Assembly: GCA_017501025.1 (NCBI GenBank)
Contig: JAFVXS010000185.1
Span: forward strand, 1-9,315
Source: Alistipes sp.
Lineage (GTDB): Bacteria; Bacteroidota; Bacteroidia; Bacteroidales; Rikenellaceae
Reading direction: 5' to 3'
Length of the DNA stretch: 9,315 nt
The notes below the pieces were generated by a model. The model saw nothing but the letters and a program-made list of their open reading frames with translations. It did not search any database and was not told the origin of the DNA. Within the stretch, counting starts at the first letter, position 1. Each line of letters opens with the position of its first letter. The position numbers and the translations under genes are program-made. Positions 1 to 7,060 of this stretch are shown here, piece by piece.

Positions 1-1145
1 ACTATCGTCTGAAAGCAACTATCGAACGTATCTTCGGTATGCCTTACTTCCTGCCTACGCACCAGGGTCGTGCTGCGGAGAATGTAATCTTCTCGGCACT
101 GCTCAAAGAGGGCGACATCGTACCGGGCAACTCGCACTTCGATACCACGAAGGGACATATCGAGTTCCGTCGTTGCCACGCTATTGACTGCACTATCGAT
201 GCAGCATCCGACACACAGTTGGAGATTCCGTTTAAGGGCGAAATCGACCTTTCGAAGTTGGAGGAGGTGTTCAAATCCTACCCGAAGGAGAAGATTCCTT
301 GTACCGTTTTGACCATCACCAACAATACGGCGGGCGGACAACCCGTATCGATGCGTAATATCCGCGAGACTGCGGCTTTGTGTCGTCGCTACGAGATACC
401 GTTGCTTATCGACTCGGCACGTTTTGCCGAGAATGCCTACTTTATCAAGGTACGCGAGGAGGGCTATGCCGACAAGTCAATTAAGGAGATTGTTCGCGAG
501 ATTTACCAATATGCCGATATTATGACCATCTCTGCCAAGAAGGACGGCGTTGTGAATATGGGCGGTTTTGTGGCGATGCGTTCGGCAGAGTTGCAGCGTT
601 TGGCTATGACATACAGCATTATGAACGAGGGCTACCTGACCTATGGCGGTATGAATGGTCGTGATATGGATGCATTGGCGGTCGGTTTGGACGAGAACAC
701 CGAGTTCGAGCAGTTGGAGGCACGAGTTCGTCAGGTGCAGTTGCTCGGAGAGTTGTTGGACGAGTACGGCATCCCGTATCAGCGACCTGCGGGAGGTCAC
801 GCCATCTTCCTCGATGCGAAGAAGATATTACCAAATCTTCCGAAGGAGCACTTTGTGGCACAGACTCTCGGTTGCGAACTCTATCTCGAAGCGGGTATTC
901 GCGGTGTGGAGATTGGCTCTATTTTGGCTGATCGCGACCCCGAGACCAAGGAGAATCGCTATCCGAAGTTGGAGTTGTTGCGTTTGGCGATTCCTCGTCG
1001 TGTCTATACCGACAACCATATCCGCGTTGTAGCGGCAGCTGTCCGCAATATCTATGAGCGTCGCGAGGAGATTACATCGGGCTATCGTATTGCGTGGGAA
1101 GCACCTATCTTGCGACATTTTACGGTTGAGTTGGAGAAAATCTAA
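1..1145 (+). CDS. tnaA: Tryptophanase (L-tryptophan indole-lyase), 3' part
   Basis: This is a PLP-dependent beta-eliminating lyase that converts L-tryptophan to indole, pyruvate and ammonia in the cytoplasm. The frame is open from base 3, so about 380 residues are visible; from the family length (about 460-470) roughly 80 N-terminal residues lie upstream of the window. Visible motifs are PTHQGRAAEN, DSARFAENAYFIK and SAKKDG, whose second Lys (codon 540-542) is the expected PLP Schiff-base lysine. The close relative tyrosine phenol-lyase is excluded by three specificity positions: Asp in HFDTTKGH (codon 141-143) where that enzyme has Thr, Ile in GVEIG (codon 912-914) where it has Arg, and His in LRHFT (codon 1116-1118) where it has Phe. 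These match the tryptophanase state (Asp137 and His463 in E. coli). The stop TAA lies 13 bp before nadB, suggesting co-transcription. The promoter and any leader are outside the window. Confidence 0.96.
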   Translation, partial: YRLKATIERIFGMPYFLPTHQGRAAENVIFSALLKEGDIVPGNSHFDTTKGHIEFRRCHAIDCTIDAASDTQLEIPFKGEIDLSKLEEVFKSYPKEKIPCTVLTITNNTAGGQPVSMRNIRETAALCRRYEIPLLIDSARFAENAYFIKVREEGYADKSIKEIVREIYQYADIMTISAKKDGVVNMGGFVAMRSAELQRLAMTYSIMNEGYLTYGGMNGRDMDALAVGLDENTEFEQLEARVRQVQLLGELLDEYGIPYQRPAGGHAIFLDAKKILPNLPKEHFVAQTLGCELYLEAGIRGVEIGSILADRDPETKENRYPKLELLRLAIPRRVYTDNHIRVVAAAVRNIYERREEITSGYRIAWEAPILRHFTVELEKI

Positions 1146-1158
1146 ATATAGAAACGCT

Positions 1159-2718
1159 ATGACAAGCGACTTTTTGGTAATAGGCAGTGGCTCTGCCGGA
1201 TTGAGTTTCGCTCTGAAAGCGGCACGTAACGGAAAGGTTATCGTCGTGACGAAGGGCAAACTCGACGAGTGTAACACCAACTATGCACAGGGAGGTATCT
1301 GTTCGGTTACCTATCCACCCGATACGTTTGAGAAGCATATCGAAGATACGTTGGTTTGTGGTGCGGGCAAGTGCGACCGTGAGGCTGTGGAGTTGGTTAT
1401 CCGCTCGGCACCCGATGCGGCACGCGACCTTATCGAGTGGGGTACCCGCTTCGATAAACGTGATGATGGCAAATTCGATTTGCATCGCGAAGGAGGTCAC
1501 TCCGAGCATCGTATTTTGCACCATAGCGACCTTACGGGAGCCGAAATCGAGCGTGCATTGATTGAGCAGGTACGCCAACATCCGAATATTACGGTTTTGG
1601 AGCACCACTTTGCTATCGACCTGCTGACGCAGCACCATTTGGGCGAGATTGTCACCCGACATACACGCGGTTTGGCGTGCTTTGGTGCCTATGTGCTCAA
1701 TACCGAGACAGACGAGATTATCACGATAGTATCGAAATTCACGATAGTTGCTGCGGGAGGTTGTGGCAACATCTACAACACGACAACCAACCCTACGGTT
1801 GCTACGGGCGATGGTATTGCGATGTGCCACCGAGCAAAGGCCATCACACGCAATATGCAGTATATACAGTTCCACCCTACGGCGTTGTACCATCCGGGCG
1901 AGCGACCATCGTTCCTGATTACGGAGGCAATGCGAGGCTACGGAGCGATACTCCGTCTGCAAGATGGACGCGAGTTTATGCACCGCTATCATCCTATGGG
2001 GTCGTTGGCTCCACGCGATGTTGTGGCACGCTCGATTGACCACGAGTTGAAGATTCGTGGCGAGGTGTTTGTCTATCTTGACGTTACGCATATGCCTGCC
2101 GAGCAGACCCGTCAGCACTTCCCTAACATCTACGAAAAGTGCCTCTCGATAGGTATCGACATCACTCGCGATATGATTCCTGTATGTCCTGCGGCTCACT
2201 ATTGCTGTGGTGGTGCGGTTGTCGATTCCAATGGCGAGAGTTCGATTCGCCGCCTCTATGTTTTGGGCGAGAGTTCGTGTACGGGATTGCACGGAGCCAA
2301 CCGTTTGGCATCCAACTCGCTTACGGAGGCTGTTGTATATGCCGACCGTGCTGCCCGACACACCGCCGAGCGATTGTCGAAGGTATCGTTGCAGGAGGGT
2401 ATTCCCGATTGGAACTTCGAGGGTACTGCCGAGGCAGAGGAGATGGTGCTTGTGTCGCAAAACCGCAAGGAGTTGCAGTCCATAATGTCGAACTATGTTG
2501 GCATTGTTCGCTCAAATCGTCGTTTGGAGCGAGCTATGAAGCGTTTGGCCGTGATATGGCAAGAGGGCGAGGAGCTGTACAACCGTACAAAACCTTGTCA
2601 GGAGCTCTGCGAGTTGCGTAATATGACCGCTGTGGCATACCTGACTATCAAGCACGCCAAAGAGTGTCACGAATCTGTTGGGTTGCACTATACTATTGAT
2701 TATCCACCAAAGGCGTAG
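1159..2718 (+). CDS. nadB: L-aspartate oxidase
   Basis: This FAD flavoprotein oxidises L-aspartate to iminoaspartate, which NadA condenses to quinolinate in de novo NAD synthesis; in anaerobes fumarate can replace oxygen as electron acceptor. It has 519 residues, against about 540 in E. coli. The open frame extends back to an ATG at 1054 inside tnaA, but the ATG at 1159 is chosen because it places the FAD Rossmann motif GSGSAG at residues 9-14, directly after the first beta strand, as in the family. Other family signatures are HREGGHSEHRI (substrate loop), FHPTALYHPG, APRD with catalytic-type Arg286, PAAHYCCGG with His347, and TGLHGANRLASNSL near the FAD. The C-terminal helical domain ends LHYTIDYP as in other NadB proteins. 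Fumarate reductase and succinate dehydrogenase flavoproteins share the fold but lack this set of motifs. nadA and nadC are not adjacent downstream. No strong ribosome site is visible, which is normal for Bacteroidetes. Confidence 0.97.
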   Translation: MTSDFLVIGSGSAGLSFALKAARNGKVIVVTKGKLDECNTNYAQGGICSVTYPPDTFEKHIEDTLVCGAGKCDREAVELVIRSAPDAARDLIEWGTRFDKRDDGKFDLHREGGHSEHRILHHSDLTGAEIERALIEQVRQHPNITVLEHHFAIDLLTQHHLGEIVTRHTRGLACFGAYVLNTETDEIITIVSKFTIVAAGGCGNIYNTTTNPTVATGDGIAMCHRAKAITRNMQYIQFHPTALYHPGERPSFLITEAMRGYGAILRLQDGREFMHRYHPMGSLAPRDVVARSIDHELKIRGEVFVYLDVTHMPAEQTRQHFPNIYEKCLSIGIDITRDMIPVCPAAHYCCGGAVVDSNGESSIRRLYVLGESSCTGLHGANRLASNSLTEAVVYADRAARHTAERLSKVSLQEGIPDWNFEGTAEAEEMVLVSQNRKELQSIMSNYVGIVRSNRRLERAMKRLAVIWQEGEELYNRTKPCQELCELRNMTAVAYLTIKHAKECHESVGLHYTIDYPPKA

Positions 2719-2785
2719 ATTTGTTGTGATAAGCGGCTATCTACTGCCGCTAACGATTGTCTTGTCAATGGGCTGTATTCGCTGT

Positions 2786-2802
2786 CATCGGCTTTGCCGA
2801 TG
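2786..2802. repeat. Perfect GC hairpin downstream of nadB
   Basis: The arms catcggc (2786-2792) and gccgatg (2796-2802) are exact reverse complements around a ttt loop, giving a 7-bp stem 67 bp after the nadB stop. No T-run follows on either strand, so it is not a standard intrinsic terminator. It could stabilise the 3' end of the tnaA-nadB transcript, or be a dispersed intergenic palindrome. Its function is unknown. Confidence 0.5.
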
Positions 2803-2820
2803 CGGCTATTGCCGAGGGGC

Positions 2821-2849
2821 GTTAGAGGCGTTAGGGGCGTTAGAGGGGC
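2821..2849 (+). repeat. 9-bp tandem repeat tract A (GTTAGRGGC)
   Basis: Three consecutive units are visible: gttagaggc (2821-2829), gttaggggc (2830-2838) and gttagagggg plus c (2839-2849, one base longer). A fourth isolated copy, gttaggggc, lies at 2889-2897. The core TTAGGG/TTAGAG is on the plus strand, opposite in orientation to tracts B and C. The tract lies wholly between convergent genes. Confidence 0.8.
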
Positions 2850-2915
2850 TTGTTTTGTCGCTTTGCGGCAACGGCTCCGCCGAGTGGCGTTAGGGGCGTT
2901 CGCTGTGGTCGCCAT

Positions 2916-2957
2916 CCCTAAACTCCCTAAACTCCTTAAATTCTCTAAACTCCCTAT
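2916..2957 (-). repeat. 9-bp tandem repeat tract B (AGTTTAGGG on the minus strand)
   Basis: Plus-strand units are ccctaaact (2916-2924), ccctaaact (2925-2933), ccttaaatt (2934-2942), ctctaaact (2943-2951) and a partial ccctat (2952-2957). Read on the minus strand the unit is agtttaggg, sharing the six-base core TTAGGG with tract A in inverted orientation. The first two units are identical and the later ones are degenerating. Confidence 0.85.
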
Positions 2958-2996
2958 CGCGGCGCCTTTGGTCGCTTGTCGCTGCTTTGGTCGCCC

Positions 2997-3032
2997 GTCC
3001 TAGTAGTCCTAGCACTCCTAGTCGTCCTATTG
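2997..3032. repeat. 9-bp tandem repeat tract C (GTCCTAGTA)
   Basis: Four contiguous 9-base units are visible: gtcctagta (2997-3005), gtcctagca (3006-3014), ctcctagtc (3015-3023) and gtcctattg (3024-3032). The shared core is TCCTA, with the CTAG palindrome in the first three units. It has the same period and copy number as tract B but a different unit, and sits 39 bp beyond it. Confidence 0.8.
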
Positions 3033-3052
3033 CGGCGTGCAGCAACCATACA

Positions 3053-3086
3053 TAAAAGAGGCTGTCCCAAAATCGGAACAGCCTCT
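3053..3086 (-). terminator. Intrinsic terminator of the minus-strand operon
   Basis: The arms agaggctgt (3057-3065) and acagcctct (3078-3086) are exact reverse complements. Inside the 9-bp stem there is one C/A mismatch and then two more C-G pairs, closing a six-base loop. On the minus strand the hairpin starts 24 bp after the stop of the META lipoprotein gene and is followed at once by TTTT (complement of 3053-3056), the layout of a Rho-independent terminator. The plus-strand side has only a weak T-rich end (tgtgttt), so any action on the nadB transcript would be weaker. Confidence 0.75.
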
Positions 3087-3110
3087 GTGTTTAATGGTTA
3101 GTTAGCCCTA

Positions 3111-3842
3111 TTAAGCCTTTGGGCAAGCACCTTTCTTGCACTCTGTTGCCTTTTTGCACTCGGCTTTCTTTGTGCAGTCAGCACTCTTTTGGCACTCTGC
3201 TGTCTTTTTGCACTCGGCTTTCTTTGTGCAGTCAGCACTCTTTTGGCACTCTGCTGCCTTTTTACAATCGGCTACCTTATCGCACTCCTTTTTGCAATCG
3301 TGCTTGTGGTCACACTCCTTCTTGCACTCGCCTTTGTGGTCGCAATCGCCTTTTTTGCAGTCGCTTTTGTGGTCGCAGCTGTGGTCGCAGTCGCCACACT
3401 CGCCTTGATGGCACTCAACAGCCTTGCCCTTCAACAACGCCTTAATCGAGCCCTCCGAGAGCAACATCAATACATCGCCATCGATATCGTAGTGTGTAAC
3501 CACGTTGAGTACCTCCAAGAACTTACGCTCCAAATCCTCATTTTCGGGGCAAATCATCATTGTCGAGCCAACATTGACAAATCGAAGCGACTTGTTTTCG
3601 TCGGTCTGATATGTGCCGAGCAAACGGTTGCAAGCGGCAACACCCGACAAGTGTCCCGACTCATTGAGAACGATATTGAACGAATCGCTCTTCAAATCTT
3701 TATCTACACCCTCAATCTGAACAAGGTGCCACTCGGTTTTGCAGAGTGGAAGTTGGTTTTTTGCACGCTGTTGGCAAGTCGAACAACAGCCTGTGAACAT
3801 CAATATTGCAAATGCTGCAACAATTAAAATTTTACTTTTCAT
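3111..3842 (-). CDS. META-domain lipoprotein with Cys/Lys/His-rich repeat tail
   Basis: The protein has 243 residues. Residues 1-18 form a signal peptide ending in a lipobox-like FTGC, with Cys19 the likely lipidated residue, so it should be exported and membrane-anchored. Residues about 33-140 are a META (DUF306, HslJ-like) domain: W38, the CNR motif at 71-73, T94, Cys98-Pro99 followed by an acidic/Glu helix, and a hydrophobic strand near 124-128. Residues 144-240 form a tail with 19 cysteines and many Lys, Asp, Glu and His. The first half repeats CDHK (Cys152, 156, 167 and 177). From Cys187 to Cys235 a cysteine occurs every six residues, with consensus C-x-K-x-A-(D/E). It is the last gene of the operon, 30 bp after the sulfatase gene. 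META proteins are poorly characterised (HslJ is linked to heat shock and novobiocin resistance). The tail is not part of that family as I know it; metal binding or redox activity is inference. Confidence 0.88.
   Translation of the reverse strand: MKSKILIVAAFAILMFTGCCSTCQQRAKNQLPLCKTEWHLVQIEGVDKDLKSDSFNIVLNESGHLSGVAACNRLLGTYQTDENKSLRFVNVGSTMMICPENEDLERKFLEVLNVVTHYDIDGDVLMLLSEGSIKALLKGKAVECHQGECGDCDHSCDHKSDCKKGDCDHKGECKKECDHKHDCKKECDKVADCKKAAECQKSADCTKKAECKKTAECQKSADCTKKAECKKATECKKGACPKA
3150..3257 (-). repeat. 54-bp direct repeat, two copies, inside the META lipoprotein gene
   Basis: Copy 1 (3150-3203) and copy 2 (3204-3257) are head-to-tail and differ only at the last base (t versus c), which changes Thr to Ala. 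Each copy encodes 18 residues, that is three Cys hexads, so gain or loss of a copy keeps the reading frame. Decayed matches flank the pair on both sides: a partial copy at 3131-3149 and a weaker one from 3258. Confidence 0.92.
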
Positions 3843-3872
3843 AATAAATATAGGTATTAGGTTTGTTATGCG

Positions 3873-5525
3873 TTAAATAATCTCATCCGGCAGTGGCACC
3901 TTTTTGCCTGTCTTGCGGATATAAGGCATCGGAGTTCGCCATTGGCGGAAACGGTGGCTGATGATTTTTGCCAACTCCTTGACCTTTGCGGGGTGTTTGT
4001 CGGCAATATTGTTACGCTCGCCGATATCCTCACGCAGGTTGTACAGCTCCAACTCCTGTGTGCGGTGGCGATATACCAACTTCCAATCGCCCTTGCGGAT
4101 AGCCGACATATAGTCGATATCGTTCAACGGATATGGCTTCCACTGATGAGGGAAGTGCGAAATTACGGGGCGTTCAGGGTCGAGTCCCGAAATCTCCTCG
4201 TCGATTACGAAGTTAAAGGCTTGTGGGAGGTTTGTAATGCGACCCTCGTCCATCTCTTTGCGGACAACCTTCGAGCCTTCGGTAAGGAGCTTCACAAGGC
4301 TCTTGCCATCGGTCATATGAGGCAGTTCGTAGTTGCGAATACCCGCCATCTCCAAGATTGTAGGGTAGATATCCTCGGCAAATACAGGCGTATTCAGACG
4401 AGTGCCTCCCGCAATCTTGCCGGGCCAGAATACCATCATCGGCACACGCACACCAGCCTCGTAGCACGACGCTTTGCCCTCGCGAAGAGGTTGGTTTTGG
4501 GTGTGACGCACACCGCCTTTGGAGAGATTTTCCGAATTTCCGCCGTTATCCGAGAGGAAAATGATGATGGTGTTATCCATCACACCCTTCATTTCGAGGT
4601 ACTCCATCAGGCGACCAAGACTGTCATCGACACCCTGCACCATCGATGCAAAGCGTGCCTGACCCTCGTCCATACCCATATCACGATACTTCTCGAAGTA
4701 TCGCATATCGCGATGGATTGGGGTATGAACAGCATAGTGGGCAAAGTTGAGGTAGAATGGCAACCCCTCCTGAATAGGGTACTCCAAACTCTTCATCGCC
4801 TCGAAGGTCAGAGCCAGCGTCAGGTGGATGCCGGTACCGTAGTACTCGCACATATTCTGCACCGCAAACTCATCCCACTTATCCGACTGATTGCCGTAGT
4901 AATCTTCGCTGTAATAGGAGCGAGGTTTGCCTGCAACCTGACCTGCGATATTTACGCAAAAGCCCATATTGTGAGGGTTTGCTGCGGGATTTCCGTATGT
5001 TCCCCAATGTCCCTTGCCGACGTGAATCGTATAGTAGCCGTATTCGCGTAGCACTTCGGGATATGGCTTGCCGTAGAATGTATTTTCGACAGCCTCGCTC
5101 GGTGCCATACCATTGACGTTCCAATCGCACGGTGCCAACACATCGTTTTTGAGCTTATCCAACTGCTCCGAAGCGTCGCTCGGCGAATTGAACTCGCGGG
5201 CGGTCCAGTTGGTGATATGGGTGTGTGCGGAGTGAGTACCCGTCATCAGCGATGTTCGTGTAGGTGTCGATACGGGGCTTACGTAGGCACTTGTCATAAT
5301 GGCACTCCTCTCGGCCAAACGCAACATATTAGGTGTATAGTGTCGCTTGTTGAATGGATACCTCTCGGGTCCGAGTGCTACCTGTGTATCCACCCAACCC
5401 ATATCATCGACCAAAAACATCACGATATTCGGGCGTTGTGGCTCTGCCTCTTTCTGCTCTTCACATCCCACCAACGGAAGTGCGAGCGTCAGACCTATCA
5501 GCGATTTTGCATAAGATTTCATCAT
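3873..5525 (-). CDS. Sulfatase lipoprotein (S1-type, Ser-class)
   Basis: This 550-residue sulfatase hydrolyses a sulfate ester; the substrate cannot be told from sequence, but in gut Bacteroidetes it is usually a host or algal glycan. The N-terminus carries a signal peptide with lipobox LVGC, so Cys21 is the likely lipid anchor and the enzyme is exported. The formylglycine motif is STPTR at residues 86-90, followed by TSLMTG. Ser86 rather than Cys means maturation by an anaerobic radical-SAM sulfatase-maturing enzyme, which is not in this window. Metal and sulfate ligands are visible: Asp40-Asp41, Lys171 and His173 (KGHWG), His267 (HTPIH), Asp326-Asn327 (SDNG) and Lys351 in REGK before AGVRVP. 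The gene is complete and looks active. Two adjacent ATG codons could start it, at 5525 or 5522. It follows recR by 25 bp and precedes the META lipoprotein by 30 bp. No SusC/SusD pair or glycoside hydrolase flanks it. Confidence 0.93.
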   Translation of the reverse strand: MMKSYAKSLIGLTLALPLVGCEEQKEAEPQRPNIVMFLVDDMGWVDTQVALGPERYPFNKRHYTPNMLRLAERSAIMTSAYVSPVSTPTRTSLMTGTHSAHTHITNWTAREFNSPSDASEQLDKLKNDVLAPCDWNVNGMAPSEAVENTFYGKPYPEVLREYGYYTIHVGKGHWGTYGNPAANPHNMGFCVNIAGQVAGKPRSYYSEDYYGNQSDKWDEFAVQNMCEYYGTGIHLTLALTFEAMKSLEYPIQEGLPFYLNFAHYAVHTPIHRDMRYFEKYRDMGMDEGQARFASMVQGVDDSLGRLMEYLEMKGVMDNTIIIFLSDNGGNSENLSKGGVRHTQNQPLREGKASCYEAGVRVPMMVFWPGKIAGGTRLNTPVFAEDIYPTILEMAGIRNYELPHMTDGKSLVKLLTEGSKVVRKEMDEGRITNLPQAFNFVIDEEISGLDPERPVISHFPHQWKPYPLNDIDYMSAIRKGDWKLVYRHRTQELELYNLREDIGERNNIADKHPAKVKELAKIISHRFRQWRTPMPYIRKTGKKVPLPDEII

Positions 5526-5550
5526 ATAGCGGAATTTTTGGTTTTAGGTT

Positions 5551-6147
5551 CTACTCTATCGGACGACGATTTGCCAGAGCGTGGGTTATGGTCTGCTCAT
5601 CGACATACTCCAACTCGTCGCCAAAGCCTATGCCTCGTGCGATGTTCGTAATTCGCACCGCAGGATACTGTCGCAGCAGATTCATCAGATAGAAGAGTGT
5701 CGTCTCGCCCTCGACCGAAGTCGATATGGCGATAATCACCTCTCGTACCTCGCCACTGCGGATACGCTCCATCAGCAGGTCGATTGTCAAATCCGACGGT
5801 GCAATGCCCTGCATAGGCGATATCACACCTCCCAAGACGTGATATGTGCCACGATACTGCTGCGTCTTCTCGATGGAGAGCAGGTCGGCAACCTGTTCGA
5901 CCACACAAACCGTCGAGCGGTCACGCATAGGGTTGCTGCACACCTCGCACAACCCATCGTCCGATAGGTTGCCACACTGTGGACAGTGGCAGATGTGTTG
6001 GCGGAAGTCGGCGATGCTCTCGACCATCGATGCAACATCGTCCGCCTCCATTTTCAGTATGTGCATAGCTAAACGCAGTGCCGTACGACGACCTATGCCC
6101 GGCAGTCGTGACATCTCGCTTACGACGCTATCCAGAAGTTTTGCCAT
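5551..6147 (-). CDS. recR: Recombination mediator RecR
   Basis: RecR acts with RecO (and RecF) to load RecA on SSB-coated single-stranded DNA at gaps and stalled forks. The protein has 198 residues, a full family length. Domains in order: helix-hairpin-helix at about 10-30 (SRLPGIGRRTALRLA), a four-Cys zinc finger Cys55/Cys58/Cys67/Cys70 (CPQC and CEVC), a Toprim domain from about 78, and the C-terminal signature ARGIGFGDELEYVD at about 170-183. The sulfatase-type maturation or Bat systems have no known link to RecR, so its place between batE and the sulfatase gene is probably operon packing. It starts 12 bp after the batE stop, so it is likely transcribed from a promoter upstream of batD or within the bat genes. 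Confidence 0.97.
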   Translation of the reverse strand: MAKLLDSVVSEMSRLPGIGRRTALRLAMHILKMEADDVASMVESIADFRQHICHCPQCGNLSDDGLCEVCSNPMRDRSTVCVVEQVADLLSIEKTQQYRGTYHVLGGVISPMQGIAPSDLTIDLLMERIRSGEVREVIIAISTSVEGETTLFYLMNLLRQYPAVRITNIARGIGFGDELEYVDEQTITHALANRRPIE

Positions 6148-6159
6148 TGTCGGTATGCT

Positions 6160-7056
6160 CTAAATTCGTTCGATACTCTTTTGCTGTGTCCAGCCCTTGT
6201 TGCCGTTGGCGATTGTGATTTCGCACCAACCATCGATTTCGGTCTCTACATTCACCTTTGTACCCTCGTGCAACACAAATACATCGGTTGCAGCCTTGTC
6301 GGGCGAACTCTTGACCGATATTGCTTTGCCGACGACGATAGCCTCGCTGCGAGATAGCTCTATGCGGCGGGCAGATGCGGCAAAGAGGGTGGTTGCCACC
6401 GTAAGCACAAGCGATACGATGGCCGTATAGAAGCCCGTGCGACGTATGCCGTTACGCTGACCCACAAAGAACATCAAAGCTCCGATCAACATATTTGCAA
6501 ACAGAATAATCGAAATTATGCACCACTGCAAGCCACTCAACGAGTCACGAATGGCGTGCATTATGCGTACAAGCAGAATTTCGGGTACAGCCTTGATATT
6601 ATCTTTGCAGTGTCGTTCGGCAATCTCCAAGTTGTAGCGGGCATCGTCCCACGCAGGAGCGAGTCGCAACGCACGATTGTAGAAGAGTATCGAGTGACCG
6701 ATATCGCCTGTACGATAGTAGGCATTTGCCGTGTTGTAGAAGAGTGCTGCCGATGCAAAACCCTGCTCGGTAAGTTGTTTGTAGAGAGCGAGAGCCTCCT
6801 CGAACTTACCGTCGATATAGAGTTGGTTAGCCTCCTCCCAACGCTGTTCGGCTGTGGCTCTATCCATCGTAGGCTGGGTCGCTTTCGGCTGCTCCGCAGT
6901 CTCCTCCTCAACCTCCTCGACCGGCATAGCCTTTATGGCTTCGATACGTCGCATCGAGGCGAGCGAGTCGGGCAGTGCTACCGATGGCTGTGCCACGACT
7001 CCGCCTGTGCAGAGTATCGCTATATTGGTTACGATTAAAAGTGCTATTCGTTTCAT
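6160..7056 (-). CDS. batE: BatE-like protein: TPR, two membrane helices, SH3b domain
   Basis: The protein has 298 residues. A signal peptide covers about 1-22. It is followed by an acidic low-complexity stretch (45-60), two TPR units at about 69-98 and 103-134 (FYNTANAYYRTGD is a clear TPR helix), a membrane helix at about 177-198, a second at about 208-227, and a bacterial SH3 domain at about 235-298 with the GWCEI and KGWT strand signatures. This order is that of BatE of the Bacteroidetes Bat (Bacteroides aerotolerance) cluster, whose proteins sit in the cell envelope and have been linked to oxygen or stress tolerance; their biochemical role is not settled. The gene starts 4 bp after the batD stop, which supports the assignment because batD-batE adjacency is typical. 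Confidence 0.88.
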   Translation of the reverse strand: MKRIALLIVTNIAILCTGGVVAQPSVALPDSLASMRRIEAIKAMPVEEVEEETAEQPKATQPTMDRATAEQRWEEANQLYIDGKFEEALALYKQLTEQGFASAALFYNTANAYYRTGDIGHSILFYNRALRLAPAWDDARYNLEIAERHCKDNIKAVPEILLVRIMHAIRDSLSGLQWCIISIILFANMLIGALMFFVGQRNGIRRTGFYTAIVSLVLTVATTLFAASARRIELSRSEAIVVGKAISVKSSPDKAATDVFVLHEGTKVNVETEIDGWCEITIANGNKGWTQQKSIERI

Positions 7057-7060
7057 TACG

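Larger units (their letters stand above)
2719..3056. other. Convergent intergenic region, repeat-rich and non-coding
   Basis: This stretch lies between the nadB stop and the terminator of the minus-strand operon. I see no credible gene, tRNA or riboswitch. It holds a perfect GC hairpin and three 9-bp-period tracts, listed separately. It also contains two copies of ctttggtcgc (2966-2975 and 2985-2994) and short self-complementary GC patches such as the one around 2870-2886. Short open frames crossing it translate into periodic peptides (RGV or KLP repeats) that only reflect the 9-bp DNA period. No clear T-run terminator follows nadB directly on the plus strand. Confidence 0.75.

Noticed and set aside
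1054..1158. Upstream extension of nadB to an ATG inside tnaA
   Set aside because: It would add 35 residues before the FAD-binding strand that the NadB family does not have; the ATG at 1159 fits the family start.
1120..2460. 446-codon open frame antisense to nadB
   Set aside because: It mirrors the nadB codons; nadB rarely uses codons whose complement is a stop in that frame. The product shows no recognisable domain, and nadB is unmistakable.
2916..2957. Telomere-like TTAGGG array marking a linear end
   Set aside because: It has only about four degenerate units, internal to a chromosome-like gene layout, with no terminal hairpin or end-processing genes.
2794..3003. 69-codon frame with RGV and KLP peptide repeats
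   Set aside because: The peptide periodicity comes directly from the 9-bp DNA repeats; there is no credible start region and the frame crosses several non-coding hairpins.
2821..3032. CRISPR array
   Set aside because: The repeat units are only 9 bp and directly abutting, with no unique spacers and no cas genes.
3189..3827. 212-codon hydrophobic plus-strand frame opposite the META lipoprotein gene
   Set aside because: It reads as a membrane protein only because Cys/Lys-rich repeats reverse-translate into Leu/Ala/Val-rich codons; the minus-strand gene has a clear signal peptide and META domain.
3942..5051. 369-codon plus-strand frame opposite the sulfatase gene
   Set aside because: It is a shadow of the sulfatase codons; no domain, signal or start context supports it.
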